Position numbers and translations under genes: made by a program
Notes under the pieces: model-generated
What the model saw: the letters and a program-made list of their open reading frames with translations, nothing else
What the model was told of the DNA's origin: nothing
Databases searched by the model: none
Source of the DNA: Comamonadaceae bacterium 2FH
GTDB lineage: Bacteria; Pseudomonadota; Gammaproteobacteria; Burkholderiales; Burkholderiaceae_C
Length of the DNA stretch: 58,479 bases
NCBI GenBank assembly: GCA_005503335.1
Contig: SCMQ01000034.1
Location: 1 to 58,479, forward strand
Reading direction: 5' to 3'
Shown here: positions 28,022-38,612 of the stretch, piece by piece
Layout of the letters: every line of letters begins with the position of its first letter
Position numbering within the stretch: the first letter of the stretch is position 1

Positions 28022-28552
28022 ATGTCCAGCCGCGACACGCTACGCGCCTTCCAGAGCCATCTGGCGAGCCGTCTGCAGGAGGCACGGGTCTCGGGCCAGG
28101 CCGCGTCGTGGCTGGGGGTCGAGGTGGGCGGCGGGCCGCTGCTGTTCCCCCTGAGCCACGCCGGCGAGATCTTCGCCTGGACGCCGCCGCAGCGCGTGCC
28201 CTATACCCAGCCCTGGTTCCTGGGGGTTGCCAACCTGCGCGGCGCGCTCAGCGGGGTGATCGACCTCGGCGCCTTCGTGCGCCAGGGCGCCGCGTCGCCG
28301 CGTGGCGAGGCCGCGCTGGCCCAGTGCCGGCTGATCGCGCTCAACCCCGTGCTGGGCCTGAACTGTGCGCTGCTGGTCGACCGCCTGGTCGGCCTGCGCG
28401 GCGTCGGCGCCTTCAGCGCCTCCGGGGAGCCGCCGGCCGGCTCGCCGACCTATTTCGGCCACGGCTACACCGACACCGGTGGCCTGCACTGGCAGGAGAT
28501 CAACCTGCAGACGCTGTCCCGCGATCCGTTGTTCCTGAACATCGGTTCCTGA
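28022..28552 (+). CDS. pilI: CheW-like adaptor PilI
   Basis: A 176-residue CheW-domain protein (residues 35-170) with FPLSHAGEIFAWTPPQRVPYT and LGVANLRGALSGVIDLGAFV, the adaptor fold that links receptor PilJ to kinase ChpA. It is in the expected operon position between pilH and pilJ. Confidence 0.88.
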   Translation: MSSRDTLRAFQSHLASRLQEARVSGQAASWLGVEVGGGPLLFPLSHAGEIFAWTPPQRVPYTQPWFLGVANLRGALSGVIDLGAFVRQGAASPRGEAALAQCRLIALNPVLGLNCALLVDRLVGLRGVGAFSASGEPPAGSPTYFGHGYTDTGGLHWQEINLQTLSRDPLFLNIGS

Positions 28553-28573
28553 CTTTCCGGAAAGAGCTGTCCC

Positions 28574-30835
28574 ATGTCCGTCGTCGCTCCTCTCAAGAAA
28601 CTGTTCCGTCAACGGCCGCGCGCGGCGGGCTCGCCGGGGCGTCCGGCACGCGGCCGCGCCGCCGACACGCAGGCGCGCACCGATCTGCTGCTGTCTTCCG
28701 AGCAGGGCGGCGAGGCCGCCAAGCGCCCTGGCGCCGCCCCCGAGGCCCCCGAGGCGCCCGAGTTCGAGCAGCGCCTGAACCTGCCCTGGCTGGGCAGCCG
28801 CACCGTGGCCCAACACCAGCGCATCCTCGCGGTGATGCTGGGCGTGGCGCTGCTGGTGCTGGCGGCGGTGACCCTCGTGGTGCTCAACCGCTCCAACCAG
28901 GTGGCCCAGCAGGTGGCCGCGACCGGCCAGTCGCTGATGCAGTCCCAACGCCTGGCCAAGTCGGTGTCGCAGGCCCTGATCGGCAGCCCCCAGGCCTTCC
29001 CCGAGGTGCGCGAGAGCGCCGACGTGCTGGCGCGCACGGTGCGCGGCCTGCAGGGCGGCAGCGCGGATCTGGGCCTCAAGCCCGTGCCGGCCGCGGACCA
29101 GGAGGAGCTGGCCCGCATCGCGCCGCTGGTCGAGCGGGCCGAGAAGAACGCCAACGCTGTGATGGCCCAGCAGAAGATCCTGACCCAGGTCGGCACCGCG
29201 CTGCGCACCATCAACCGCCAGTCCTCCGACCTGCTCGAGATCGCCGAGACCGTGGCCGCGCTCAAGCTCCAGCAGGGCGCCGCCCCGGCCGACATCTCGG
29301 CCGCCGGCCAGCTGGTGATGCTGACCCAGCGCATCGGCAAGTCCGCCAACGAGTTCCTGACCATGGAGGGCGTGAGCCCCGAGGCCGTGTTCCTGCTCGG
29401 CAAGGACCTGAACACCTTCAAGGAGATCGCCCTGGGCCTGAAGGAGGGCAGCGCCGAGCTGCGCCTGGCGCCCACGCGCGAGCCCCAGGCGCGCGAGCGG
29501 CTGGACGCACTGATCAAGCTGTACGAGGACACGCGCAGCCAGGCCGGCGCCATCCTGGGCAACCTGCAGGGCCTGGTCTCGGCGCGCGAGGCCCAGTCGG
29601 CCATCATTGCCGACAGCGAGCCGCTACGCCGCCAGCTGCAGGAACTGCAGGGCCGCCTGTCCTCGCAGACCGGCCTGGGCCCGGTGGGGCTGGCCGCGCT
29701 GCTGCTGTCGGCCCTGTTCGCGCTGCTGTGCGCGGCCGGCGTGGCCTATGTACAGCTGCAGGACAGCCGCCAGCGCCAGGGCGTCGCCGAACAGCAGCGC
29801 CAGGAGGCCGAGCGCCAGGAGCAGGAGGCCAAGCGCGTGAACGACGCCAACCAGGCCGCCATCCTGCGCCTGATGAACGAGCTGCAGACCGTGGCCGAGG
29901 GCGACCTCACGCACCAGGCCACGGTGACGGAGGACATCACCGGCGCCATCGCCGACTCGGTCAACTACACGGTGGAGGAGCTGCGCTCCCTGGTCGGCAA
30001 CGTGCAGAACACTGCGACCCGCGTGGCCCAGACCACGGCCCAGGTGGAGAGCACCTCGACCGAGCTGCTGGCCGTGTCCACCGAGCAGCTGCGCGAGATC
30101 CGCGAGACCGGCCAGTCGGTGCTGGACATGGCCTCGCGCATCAACGGCGTGTCCTCCCAGGCCCAGGAGTCGGCACGCGTGGCGCGCCAGTCGCTGCAGG
30201 CCGCCGAGTCGGGCCTGCATGCGGTGCAGAACGCGATCGGCGGCATGAACGCGATCCGCGACCAGATCCAGGAGACCTCCAAGCGCATCAAGCGCCTGGG
30301 CGAGTCCTCGCAGGAGATCGGCGAGATCACCGACCTGATCTCCGACATCACCGAGCAGACCAACGTGCTGGCGCTGAACGCGGCCATCCAGGCCGCCTCG
30401 GCCGGCGAGGCCGGGCGCGGCTTTTCCGTGGTGGCCGAAGAGGTGCAGCGCCTGGCCGAACGCTCGGCCGACGCCACGCGCCAGATCTCGGCCCTGGTGA
30501 AGGCGATCCAGACCGACACCCAGGACGCCGTGGCCGCCATGGAGCGCTCGACCCAGGGCGTGGTCGAGGGCGCCAGGCTGTCCGACAACGCCGGCACGGC
30601 GCTGTCCGAGATCGACAGCGTGTCGCGCCGTCTGGCCGAGCTGATCGAGCAGATCTCCAGGGCCGCCCTGCAGGAGGCGGACTCGGCCAACGTGGTGGCC
30701 GGCAACATCCAGCACATCTTCGCCGTGACCGAGCAGACCGGGGAGGGCACGCGCTCGACCGCGGAGCAGGTGCGTGCGCTGTCGCGCATGGCCGAGGAGC
30801 TGCGCCAGTCGGTGGCGCGCTTCAAGATCGCCTAG
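28574..30835 (+). CDS. pilJ: Pilus chemoreceptor PilJ
   Basis: A 753-residue methyl-accepting chemotaxis protein. The cytoplasmic N-terminus is 80 residues of basic and Ala-rich sequence. Next come a transmembrane helix (about 82-103), a periplasmic helical PilJ-type sensor (about 105-360), a second membrane helix (about 372-395), and a HAMP and signalling coiled coil. The hairpin tip region is [20 protein letters not shown]. It senses pilus retraction or surface contact in the Chp system. Confidence 0.9.
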   Translation: MSVVAPLKKLFRQRPRAAGSPGRPARGRAADTQARTDLLLSSEQGGEAAKRPGAAPEAPEAPEFEQRLNLPWLGSRTVAQHQRILAVMLGVALLVLAAVTLVVLNRSNQVAQQVAATGQSLMQSQRLAKSVSQALIGSPQAFPEVRESADVLARTVRGLQGGSADLGLKPVPAADQEELARIAPLVERAEKNANAVMAQQKILTQVGTALRTINRQSSDLLEIAETVAALKLQQGAAPADISAAGQLVMLTQRIGKSANEFLTMEGVSPEAVFLLGKDLNTFKEIALGLKEGSAELRLAPTREPQARERLDALIKLYEDTRSQAGAILGNLQGLVSAREAQSAIIADSEPLRRQLQELQGRLSSQTGLGPVGLAALLLSALFALLCAAGVAYVQLQDSRQRQGVAEQQRQEAERQEQEAKRVNDANQAAILRLMNELQTVAEGDLTHQATVTEDITGAIADSVNYTVEELRSLVGNVQNTATRVAQTTAQVESTSTELLAVSTEQLREIRETGQSVLDMASRINGVSSQAQESARVARQSLQAAESGLHAVQNAIGGMNAIRDQIQETSKRIKRLGESSQEIGEITDLISDITEQTNVLALNAAIQAASAGEAGRGFSVVAEEVQRLAERSADATRQISALVKAIQTDTQDAVAAMERSTQGVVEGARLSDNAGTALSEIDSVSRRLAELIEQISRAALQEADSANVVAGNIQHIFAVTEQTGEGTRSTAEQVRALSRMAEELRQSVARFKIA

Positions 30836-30864
30836 CCGCCCCTTCACCGCGGAGCCCTACGGTC

Positions 30865-33800
30865 ATGTCCGTCCAAGCCCTCGCCGAAACCGCCGAATCC
30901 CCTGCCGCCAGCGACCTCGGGCCCCTGGCCTGGGTGCTGGACGAGCTGCGCAAGTCGCTCGAGGGCGCCACCAAGTCCCTGCGGCGCTTCGTGCGCGACA
31001 CCACGGACGCCGCCGGCGCCGACCTGATGGAAGTCGACGCCGGCCCCCTGCGTCTGGCGCGCCAGCAACTGCACCAGGCCGCCGGCGCCCTGGAGATGGC
31101 CGACCAGGCCGTGCCGGCCCGGCTGCTGCGCGCCATGGAGGCCGCAGCCCAGCGCTTCGTCCAGCAGCCCGCCCAGTGCAGCGAGGCCGCCGCCGGCCGC
31201 GTCGAGCGGGCGGGCTTTGCCCTGATCGAGTACCTGGAAGGCGTGTTGGCCGGCAAGCCGGTGGCGCCCGTGGGCCTGTTCCCGCCCTACCGCGAGGTGC
31301 AGGAGCTGGCCGGCGCCGAACGCATCCACCCGGCCGACCTCTGGCCCCTGGCCTGGCGCTGGACCGATCCGGCCCTGCCGCTGTCCGAGCCGGCCCTGGC
31401 CAGCGCACCGGCGCTGCGCGCGCGCCTGGACCAGGGCATCCTGAAGCTCATGAAGAGCGGCGACCTGCAGGCCGCGGCCGAGCTGGGCCAGATCAGCCTG
31501 GGCCTGGCGCGCGGCCAGCAGGCGCTGCAGCCGCGCGTGTTCTGGCAGATCTGCGCCGGCTTCTTCGAGGCCCTGAGCCGCGGCGCCCTGCGCGCCGACG
31601 CCTATGTCAAGCGCTCGGCCTCGCGCATCCTGCTGCAGTATGCGACCCTGGCCCAGGGCGATCCGGTGGTCTCGGACCGGCTGGCGCAGGACCTGCTGTT
31701 CTTCTGCGCCCAGGCCCTGCCTGCGCCGGACTCCGCCCTGCTGCCGGCCCTGGACCGCGCCTGGGCCCTGGGCCGCTGCCTGCCCGGCGACTACGAGCAG
31801 CGGCGCTACGGCCAATACGACCCCGCGCTGCGCGTGCAGGCGCGCAAACGCGTCGACGCGCTCAAGGACCTCTGGTCGGCACTGGCCGGCGGCGACCTCG
31901 CACGCCTGCAGCAGGCGGTGGACCAGCTCGGCCTGGTGGCCGATTCGCTGCAGCGCCTGGTGCCGGGCGGCGCCGGGCTGGCCCGGGCCCTGAACCAGGC
32001 CGGCGCGACCACGCTGCGCTCGGGCCGGCCGCCTTCGGCCGAGCTCGGCATGGAGGTCGCCACCTCGGTGCTCTACCTCGAGGCCATGCTGGCCGACCTG
32101 GATCCGAGCGACGCCGAGCTGGCCGAGCGTTGCAATCGGCTCGCGGCGCGGCTGGACCGCGTCTGCGAAGGCGGCGGCGCGCCGCCGCTCGAGCCCTGGA
32201 TGGAGGCGCTGTACCGCCAGGTCAGCGACCGCCAGACCATGGGCACGGTGGTGGGCGAACTGCACCTGACGCTGGGCGAGGCGGAGAAACTGCTCGACCA
32301 GTACTTCCGCCAGCCGGCCGAGGCCCAGCCGCTGCACGCGGTGCCGGGCCTGCTGTCGCAGATGCGCGGCGTGCTGTCCGTGCTGGGGCTGGAGCAGGCC
32401 TCACAGGCCGTGCTGCGCATGCGCGACAGCGTCGAGCAGCTGCTGATGGGGGTCGAGCCGGCGGCCGGCGAGCCGCCGGCGGCACTCTACGAACGCCTGG
32501 GCAACAGCCTGGGCGCGCTGGGCTTCCTGATCGATATGCTGGGCTACCAGCCCGCGCTGGCCAAGAAGCTGTTCGTTTACGACGCCCAGCGCGGCGAGCT
32601 GCGCCCGCTGATGGGGCGCCAGGCGCAGCCATCCCCGGCCGCCGCACCGACGGTGGCCGAGCTGGCACCCGTCCCCCAGGCCGCGCCGGTTGCGCCCGAA
32701 CCGGCGCCGGCGCGCTTCGAGCCGCCCGCGGCCGACGACGAGCTGCGCGAGATCTTCCTGGACGAGGCGCGCGAGGTGGTCAGCGCCGGGCTGGACGCGG
32801 TGCAGGCGCTGGCCCAGGCGCCGGGCGACCTGGAGCAGCAGACCACGCTCAGGCGCGCCTTCCACACCCTCAAGGGCAGCTCGCGCATGGTCGGCCTGGC
32901 CGCCTTCGGCGAAGCCGCCTGGTCGCTCGAGCAGCTGCTCAACGCCTGGCTGGCCGAGCAGAAGCCGGTCAGCCCCGAGCTCGGCGGCCTGTGCGAGGAG
33001 GCGCTGCAGGGCTTCGGCCGCTGGGTCGAGGACATTGCCGACGGGCGCGACGCGGCCTGGCAGCCCGCCATGTTCAGCCGCGCCGCCGACTTGTTCCGCC
33101 TGGAGCGCAAGCGCGTGCCGCTGGACCTGCCGGCCGGCGCGCCGGTGCCGACGGCGCCGGCCGCGGCCCAGCCCCTGGTCGAAGAAGACGAGGAGGAGGC
33201 CCTGGGCTGGGCGGACACGCAGCTGCCCGAACCGGACGAGGAGACGCTGGACTTCGCGCTGGCGCCCCAGCCCATCGAGCCGCTGCTGGCCGAGACCCTG
33301 GTGTGGCCCCCGTCGCCCGCGCCGCAGGAGGCCGCCCCGGCGGTGCCCGAACCGAGCGCGTTCGAGCTCCCGCCTCTGGAGCTCGGCCTGCCCGAGCCGG
33401 CAGCGCCCCCGGCCGAGCCGGCCCCGCAGCCCGAGGCGGTGGAGACGGCGCCGGCCGCTTCGCTGGAAGTCTCGGACATCGACTTCGAGGCCTTTGTTCA
33501 GGCGACCCAGCCGCCCGTGCCCGAGGCGCTGCCCATGCCCGAGCCGGCAGCGGCCGAACTGCCGCCCGATCTGGAGGGCGTCGAGCTGGTGTTCGAGGCG
33601 CCCGCAGCGGCCGAGCCGGTGGCTTCGGCGCTGCCGGACTTCTCGCTGGACCTGGGTGACTCCGACACCGCCGCGGGCGGCGAGGCCCTGGTGCCGGAAG
33701 CCGAGTCGGACGAGCAGTACAAGCGCATAGGCGCGCTGCGCATCGGCATCCCGCTCTACAACGTCTACCTCAACGAGGCCGACGAATGGTCGCGCCGGCT

Positions 33801-36543
33801 GTCGACCGAGCTCAGCGAATGGAGCATGGAGCCGCACCGGCCGGCGCCCGAGTCGGCCGTTGCACTGGCGCATTCGCTGGCTGGCAGCTCCGCCACCGTG
33901 GGTTTCGAGGCGCTGTCGGGCCTGGCGCGCCGGCTCGAGCATGCGCTCGAGCGGCTGCAGGGCCAGGCCGGCGGCAGCCCGGCGCCGGCGCTGCTGTTCC
34001 TCGACGTGGCGGAGGACCTGCGGCGCCTGCTGCACCAGTTCGCCGCGGGCTTCCTCAAGGAGCCCAACCCGGCCCTGATCGAGGCCCTGGAGCGCTTCGA
34101 GGCCACCGGCGAGCTGCCGGCGGCGGCCGAAGCCGCGCCCGTCGAGCCGGCATTCCAGGCGGCGCCGGTCGAGCCATCGCCGGCGGCGGTGACCCTGGTC
34201 GACGAGGAGGACTTCGACCTGGTCGACGCCGTCGATCCCGAGCTGCTGGCCATCTTCGAGGAAGAGGCGGGCGAGCTGATGCCGCAGCTGGGCAGCGCCC
34301 TGCGCCAGTGGGTGGCGCGGCCCGACAACAGCGGCGCGCGCGCCGAGGTGCTGCGCGCCCTGCACACGCTCAAGGGCAGCGCCCGCCTGGCCGGCGCCTT
34401 CCGCCTGGGCGAGCAGGCCCACCGCATGGAGTCCGCGATCGAGGCCCTGGGCAGCCAGGCGCTGACCAGCGAGCAGATCGAGCCGCTGCTGGGCCGCTTC
34501 GACGCCATGGAGGCCAGCGTCGAGCAGCTGCGCCATGCGGTGCCCGCGCCGGTCGCGGCCCCCGAGCCGGCGCCGCAGGCCGCCGTGCCCTTGCCTGCCG
34601 CGCCGGCGGCCTTGGCTGCCTCGGCGGTGGCGCTGCCGGCGGCCCTGCAGCCGGTACCGGCCTCGGTCGCCGCCGGCCAGGCGGTGCGCGTGCGCGCCCA
34701 GCTGCTGGACCGCCTGGTGGTGCAGGCCGGCGAGGTCATGATCACGCGCTCGCGGCTGGAGGCCGAGCTGGGCCAGCTGCGCGGCTCGCTGCAGGATCTG
34801 ACCGGCAACCTCGAGCGCCTGCGCCAGCAACTGCGCGACGTCGAGCTGCAGGCCGAGACCCAGATGCAGTCGCGCCTGGCCCAGGCGCAGGGCGAGCAGC
34901 AGAATTTCGACCCGCTGGAGTTCGACCGCTTCACCCGCGTGCAGGAGCTCACGCGCATGATGGCCGAGTCGGTCAACGACGTGGCCACCGTGCAGCGCGC
35001 CCTGCAGCGCACCGTGCAGGCCACCGAGGACGACCTGCAGGCCCAGGCGCGCCAGACGCGCGAACTGCAGCGCGGCCTGCTGCGCACCCGCATGGTCGAG
35101 TTCGAGGGCATCTCGGAGCGCCTGTACCGTGTGGTGCGCCAGGCCGCCAAGGACACCGGCAAGCAGGTCAAGCTCGACATCACGGGCGGGGCGATCGAGA
35201 TGGACCGCGGCGTGCTGGAGCGCATGACGCCGGCCTTCGAGCACCTGCTGCGCAACTGCGTGGCGCACGGCATCGAGTCGCCCGAAGCGCGCCAGGCGGC
35301 CGGCAAGGCGCCGGCCGGCACCGTGACGATAGCGCTGCACCAGGAGGGCAACGACGTGGCGGTGGTGTTCCGCGACGATGGCGCCGGCCTGGACCTCGGC
35401 CGCATCCGTGCCAAGGCCCAGCTGCTGGGCCTGATCACCGCCGACCAGGAACTGGGCGAGGCCGAGACCACCGAGCTGATCTACCGGCCCGGCTTCTCGA
35501 CCGCCGATGCGCTGAGCGAGCTGGCGGGGCGCGGCATAGGCATGGACGTGGTGCGCGCCGAGGTGCAGGGTCTGGGCGGGCGCATCGAGACGCATTCCCA
35601 GCCCGGCCAGGGCACGGCCTTCAGGCTGGTGCTGCCGCTGACCACGGCCGTGACCCAGGTGCTGCTGGTGCGCGCCGGCGAGCTGACCGTGGGCCTGCCG
35701 GCCAACGTGGTCGAACTGGTGCGCCGCAGCTCGCTGCGCGAGCTGCAGCAGGCCTACAACAGCGGCCAGCTGGCGCACGACGGCGAGTCGCTGCCCTTCT
35801 TCTGGGCCGGTGCGCTGCTGCAGTCCTCGGTGCGCAGCCACGAGGCGCAGACCAAGTCGCCGCCGGTGGTGGTCCTGCGCAGCGCGGCGCAGCGCCTGGC
35901 CATGCACGTGGACCAGGTGATAGGCAACCAGGAAGTGGTGGTCAAGAACCTCGGCCCGCAGCTGTCACGCCTGCCGGGCCTGGCCGGCATGACGGTGCTG
36001 CCCTCGGGCACCGTGGCGCTGATCTACAACCCGGTGGCCCTGGCCTCGGTGTACGGCGAGCAGGTGCGAGCGCTCAGCGCCGACCAGGCCCAGCCCGAGG
36101 TGCTGGAGCAGCTCGGCGCAGCGCCCGCCGTGGCGGCCGAGGCGCGCGCGCAGGCGCCGCTGGTGCTGGTGGTCGACGACTCGATCACGGTGCGCCGCGT
36201 GATGCAGCGCATGCTGCAGCGCGAGGGCTGGCGCGTGGCGCTGGCGGTGGACGGGCTGCAGGCGCTGGAGCGGCTGCAGGAGGAGCGCCCGGCCGTGGTG
36301 CTGTCCGATATCGAGATGCCGCGCATGGATGGCTTCGACCTGGTGCGCAACATCCGCCACGATCCGCGCCTGGCCGAGCTGCCGGTGATCATGATCACTT
36401 CGCGCATCGCGGCCAAGCACCGCGAGCACGCCCGCGAGCTCGGCGTCGACCACTACCTCGGCAAGCCCTATTCCGAGGAGGAGCTGCTGGGCCTGGTGCG
36501 CCGCTACGCCCCGCTGGAGACCGATCGCCTGACCACGGCGTAG
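30865..36543 (+). CDS. chpA: Hybrid chemosensory kinase ChpA (CheA-like)
   Basis: A 1892-residue hybrid kinase. After an N-terminal helical region there are histidine phosphotransfer sites at HTLKGSSRMVG (about 666), HSLAGSSATVG (about 1002) and HTLKGSARLAG (about 1166), separated by Pro/Ala/Glu linkers. The kinase core has an N-box at LLRNCVAHGIE (about 1460) and G-boxes to about 1560; a CheW domain (about 1590-1735) and a receiver with phospho-Asp in LSDIEMPRMDG (about 1767-1885) follow. Pseudomonas ChpA is about 2500 residues with more Hpt modules. The start at 30865 follows a GGAG ribosome site. Its 3' end overlaps the convergent photolyase by 40 bp. Confidence 0.93.
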   Translation: MSVQALAETAESPAASDLGPLAWVLDELRKSLEGATKSLRRFVRDTTDAAGADLMEVDAGPLRLARQQLHQAAGALEMADQAVPARLLRAMEAAAQRFVQQPAQCSEAAAGRVERAGFALIEYLEGVLAGKPVAPVGLFPPYREVQELAGAERIHPADLWPLAWRWTDPALPLSEPALASAPALRARLDQGILKLMKSGDLQAAAELGQISLGLARGQQALQPRVFWQICAGFFEALSRGALRADAYVKRSASRILLQYATLAQGDPVVSDRLAQDLLFFCAQALPAPDSALLPALDRAWALGRCLPGDYEQRRYGQYDPALRVQARKRVDALKDLWSALAGGDLARLQQAVDQLGLVADSLQRLVPGGAGLARALNQAGATTLRSGRPPSAELGMEVATSVLYLEAMLADLDPSDAELAERCNRLAARLDRVCEGGGAPPLEPWMEALYRQVSDRQTMGTVVGELHLTLGEAEKLLDQYFRQPAEAQPLHAVPGLLSQMRGVLSVLGLEQASQAVLRMRDSVEQLLMGVEPAAGEPPAALYERLGNSLGALGFLIDMLGYQPALAKKLFVYDAQRGELRPLMGRQAQPSPAAAPTVAELAPVPQAAPVAPEPAPARFEPPAADDELREIFLDEAREVVSAGLDAVQALAQAPGDLEQQTTLRRAFHTLKGSSRMVGLAAFGEAAWSLEQLLNAWLAEQKPVSPELGGLCEEALQGFGRWVEDIADGRDAAWQPAMFSRAADLFRLERKRVPLDLPAGAPVPTAPAAAQPLVEEDEEEALGWADTQLPEPDEETLDFALAPQPIEPLLAETLVWPPSPAPQEAAPAVPEPSAFELPPLELGLPEPAAPPAEPAPQPEAVETAPAASLEVSDIDFEAFVQATQPPVPEALPMPEPAAAELPPDLEGVELVFEAPAAAEPVASALPDFSLDLGDSDTAAGGEALVPEAESDEQYKRIGALRIGIPLYNVYLNEADEWSRRLSTELSEWSMEPHRPAPESAVALAHSLAGSSATVGFEALSGLARRLEHALERLQGQAGGSPAPALLFLDVAEDLRRLLHQFAAGFLKEPNPALIEALERFEATGELPAAAEAAPVEPAFQAAPVEPSPAAVTLVDEEDFDLVDAVDPELLAIFEEEAGELMPQLGSALRQWVARPDNSGARAEVLRALHTLKGSARLAGAFRLGEQAHRMESAIEALGSQALTSEQIEPLLGRFDAMEASVEQLRHAVPAPVAAPEPAPQAAVPLPAAPAALAASAVALPAALQPVPASVAAGQAVRVRAQLLDRLVVQAGEVMITRSRLEAELGQLRGSLQDLTGNLERLRQQLRDVELQAETQMQSRLAQAQGEQQNFDPLEFDRFTRVQELTRMMAESVNDVATVQRALQRTVQATEDDLQAQARQTRELQRGLLRTRMVEFEGISERLYRVVRQAAKDTGKQVKLDITGGAIEMDRGVLERMTPAFEHLLRNCVAHGIESPEARQAAGKAPAGTVTIALHQEGNDVAVVFRDDGAGLDLGRIRAKAQLLGLITADQELGEAETTELIYRPGFSTADALSELAGRGIGMDVVRAEVQGLGGRIETHSQPGQGTAFRLVLPLTTAVTQVLLVRAGELTVGLPANVVELVRRSSLRELQQAYNSGQLAHDGESLPFFWAGALLQSSVRSHEAQTKSPPVVVLRSAAQRLAMHVDQVIGNQEVVVKNLGPQLSRLPGLAGMTVLPSGTVALIYNPVALASVYGEQVRALSADQAQPEVLEQLGAAPAVAAEARAQAPLVLVVDDSITVRRVMQRMLQREGWRVALAVDGLQALERLQEERPAVVLSDIEMPRMDGFDLVRNIRHDPRLAELPVIMITSRIAAKHREHARELGVDHYLGKPYSEEELLGLVRRYAPLETDRLTTA

Positions 36544-37985
36544 CGCGCCAGCGTGCGCTCGCGCGCCGCCTCGTGCTGCACCAGCGGCTGTGGATAGTCG
36601 CGGCCCAGCACCAGCCCGGCGGCGGCCAGGTCCACCGGCCGCGCGGTCCAGGGCGCGTGCAGGGCAGCGTCTGGCAGCTTGGCCAGCTGCGGCAGGTAGC
36701 GCCGGATGAAGCGGCCCTGGGCGTCGAACTTCTGGCTCTGCGTGACCGGGTTGAAGATGCGGAACCAGGGCTGGGCGTCGCAGCCGCTGGAGCTGGCCCA
36801 CTGCCAGCCGCCGTTGTTGGACGCGAGCTCGTAGTCGTTGAGATGCTGGGCGAAATAGCGCTCGCCCCAGCGCCAGTCTAGCCCCAGGTCCTTGACCAGG
36901 AAGCTCGCCACCACCATGCGCAGCCGGTTGTGCATGTAGCCGCTCTGGTTGATCTGCGCCATGGCCGCGTCGACCAGCGGATAGCCGGTGCGGCCCTCGC
37001 ACCAGGCCTGGAACAGCTGCTGCGCGTGCGCGCCTTGCTCCCAGTGGATCGCGTCGTACTCGGGCTTGAAGCTGGCCGTGACCACATGGGGGAAGTTGGC
37101 CAGGATCTGGGCGTAGAAGTCGCGCCAGATCAGCTCGCTGAGCCAGGTGCCGGCCCCGGCGCAGCCCTCGGCCATGCGCCCGTGCGCCTGGGCCGCCAGC
37201 TCGCGTATCGACAGGGTGCCGAAGCGCAGGTGCGTGCTGAGGTAGCTGGGCCCCTTGAGGGCCGGGAAGTCGCGCGTGGCCTGGTAGCGGGCGATGCGCG
37301 TGAGGAAGTCGGCCAGCAGGGCCCGGCCGCCCTGGGTGCCGGCCGGCAGGCGCAGCGCGGCCAGGTTGCTCGTCTGGAAGCCGAATTCGGCCAGCGTGGG
37401 CACGGGCTGGCGCAGGGCCTCGGGCCGCGCGGCCAGGGCCTCGGCATGGCGCTCGACCGGGTAGGCGCGCAGGTAGAAGGCGTCGAGCTTTCTGAGCCAG
37501 GCGTTCTTGTAGGGCGTGAACACCGCATAGGGCCGGCCGCCCTGGGTCAGCAGCTCCTGGCGCTCGAACACCACATGGTCCTTGCCGGTGTGCAGGGCGA
37601 TGCCGGCCTCGGCCAGGGCGCCGCGCACCTGGGCGTCGCGTGCCAGGGCCTGGGGCTCGTCGTCATGGTTGGCGAACACCGCCTGTGCGCCCAGCTGGCG
37701 GGCCAGGGCCGGGACGGCCTCGCGCGCCAGGGCATGGCGAACGATCAGGCCGGCGCCGGCCTGGCCCGACAGGCGGCGCAGCGCCTGGTCGAGCTCGACC
37801 AGGCTCTCGCGTATGAATTCGACGCGGCGGTCGGCGCGCGGCAGCGCGTCCAGGATCTCGCGGTCCAGCACGAACACGCAATGAACCTGGCGGCAGGCCT
37901 TGAGCGCGTGGTAGAGCGCGGCGTTGTCGTGGGCGCGCAGGTCGCGCCGGAACCACATCAGTCCGGTGGAGAAGGGCTTGTCCAT
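36504..37985 (-). CDS. phrB: Deoxyribodipyrimidine photolyase
   Basis: A 493-residue FAD enzyme that splits UV-induced cyclobutane pyrimidine dimers with blue light. The N-terminal antenna domain starts GLMWFRRDLRAHDNAAL; the FAD domain has LSELIWRDFYAQIL, GYPLVDAAMAQINQSGYMHNR and WASSSGCDAQPWFRIFNP. The frame is intact. The stop lies inside the end of chpA on the opposite strand, and the start is 21 bp from the divergent yqgE. Confidence 0.95.
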   Translation of the reverse strand: MDKPFSTGLMWFRRDLRAHDNAALYHALKACRQVHCVFVLDREILDALPRADRRVEFIRESLVELDQALRRLSGQAGAGLIVRHALAREAVPALARQLGAQAVFANHDDEPQALARDAQVRGALAEAGIALHTGKDHVVFERQELLTQGGRPYAVFTPYKNAWLRKLDAFYLRAYPVERHAEALAARPEALRQPVPTLAEFGFQTSNLAALRLPAGTQGGRALLADFLTRIARYQATRDFPALKGPSYLSTHLRFGTLSIRELAAQAHGRMAEGCAGAGTWLSELIWRDFYAQILANFPHVVTASFKPEYDAIHWEQGAHAQQLFQAWCEGRTGYPLVDAAMAQINQSGYMHNRLRMVVASFLVKDLGLDWRWGERYFAQHLNDYELASNNGGWQWASSSGCDAQPWFRIFNPVTQSQKFDAQGRFIRRYLPQLAKLPDAALHAPWTARPVDLAAAGLVLGRDYPQPLVQHEAARERTLARYAVVRRSVSSGA

Positions 37986-38006
37986 GTTCGCCGTTAAAAT
38001 CAAAAA

Positions 38007-38612
38007 ATGCCTTCTGCCCCCGATTCTCCACTCACCAACCTCACGCATCATTTCCTGATCGCGATGCCGGGGCTGGAGGACGAGGCGTTTGCCCGCAGCG
38101 TGGTCTACCTGTGCGAGCACAGCGAGCGCGGCGCGCTCGGGCTGATCATCAACAAGCCCAGCGACATCAGCCTCAAGAACCTGTTCGACAAGGTCGACCT
38201 GCCGTTGCGCCGCAGCGACCTGATCGACGCGCCGGTGTTCCAGGGCGGGCCGGTGCAGACCGAGCGCGGCTTCGTGCTGCACGAGCCCATGACGGCCAGC
38301 GGCGCGCCGGCCGACGAATCCGTGTACGCCTCCACCATGGCCATTCCGGGCGGGCTGGAGATGACCACCTCCAAGGACGTGCTGGAGGCCCTGTCCACCG
38401 GCGCCGGCCCGCGCCGCGTGCTGGTCTCGCTCGGCTACTCGGCCTGGGGCGAGGGCCAGCTCGAGTCCGAGCTCGCGGAGAACAGCTGGCTGACCGTGGG
38501 CGCCGACCCGGCGGTCATCTTCGACACGCCGGTCGAGCAGCGCTACGAGCGCGCGCTGGGCCTGCTCGGATTGCAGTCCTGGATGCTGTCGCCGGGCGCG
38601 GGGCACGCATGA
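38007..38612 (+). CDS. yqgE: YqgE/AlgH family protein
   Basis: A 201-residue UPF0301 protein with LTHHFLIAMPGLEDEAFARSV, LGLIINKP and VFQGGPVQTERGFVLH. Function is unclear; AlgH has been linked to alginate regulation. Only 21 bp separate it from the divergent photolyase, so its TTAAAAT-type -10 must overlap the photolyase leader. The stop overlaps the ruvX start. Confidence 0.92.
   Translation: MPSAPDSPLTNLTHHFLIAMPGLEDEAFARSVVYLCEHSERGALGLIINKPSDISLKNLFDKVDLPLRRSDLIDAPVFQGGPVQTERGFVLHEPMTASGAPADESVYASTMAIPGGLEMTTSKDVLEALSTGAGPRRVLVSLGYSAWGEGQLESELAENSWLTVGADPAVIFDTPVEQRYERALGLLGLQSWMLSPGAGHA

Noticed and set aside
32401-35907. A 1168-codon minus-strand frame opposite chpA
   Set aside because: Repetitive Gly/Arg/His/Gln sequence without motifs, a mirror of GC-biased codons in chpA.
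28108-36543. A single stop-free plus-strand frame of 2811 codons across pilI, pilJ and chpA
   Set aside because: Only its part from 30865 is a gene (chpA). Upstream it is an out-of-frame reading of pilI and pilJ; high GC removes stop codons.
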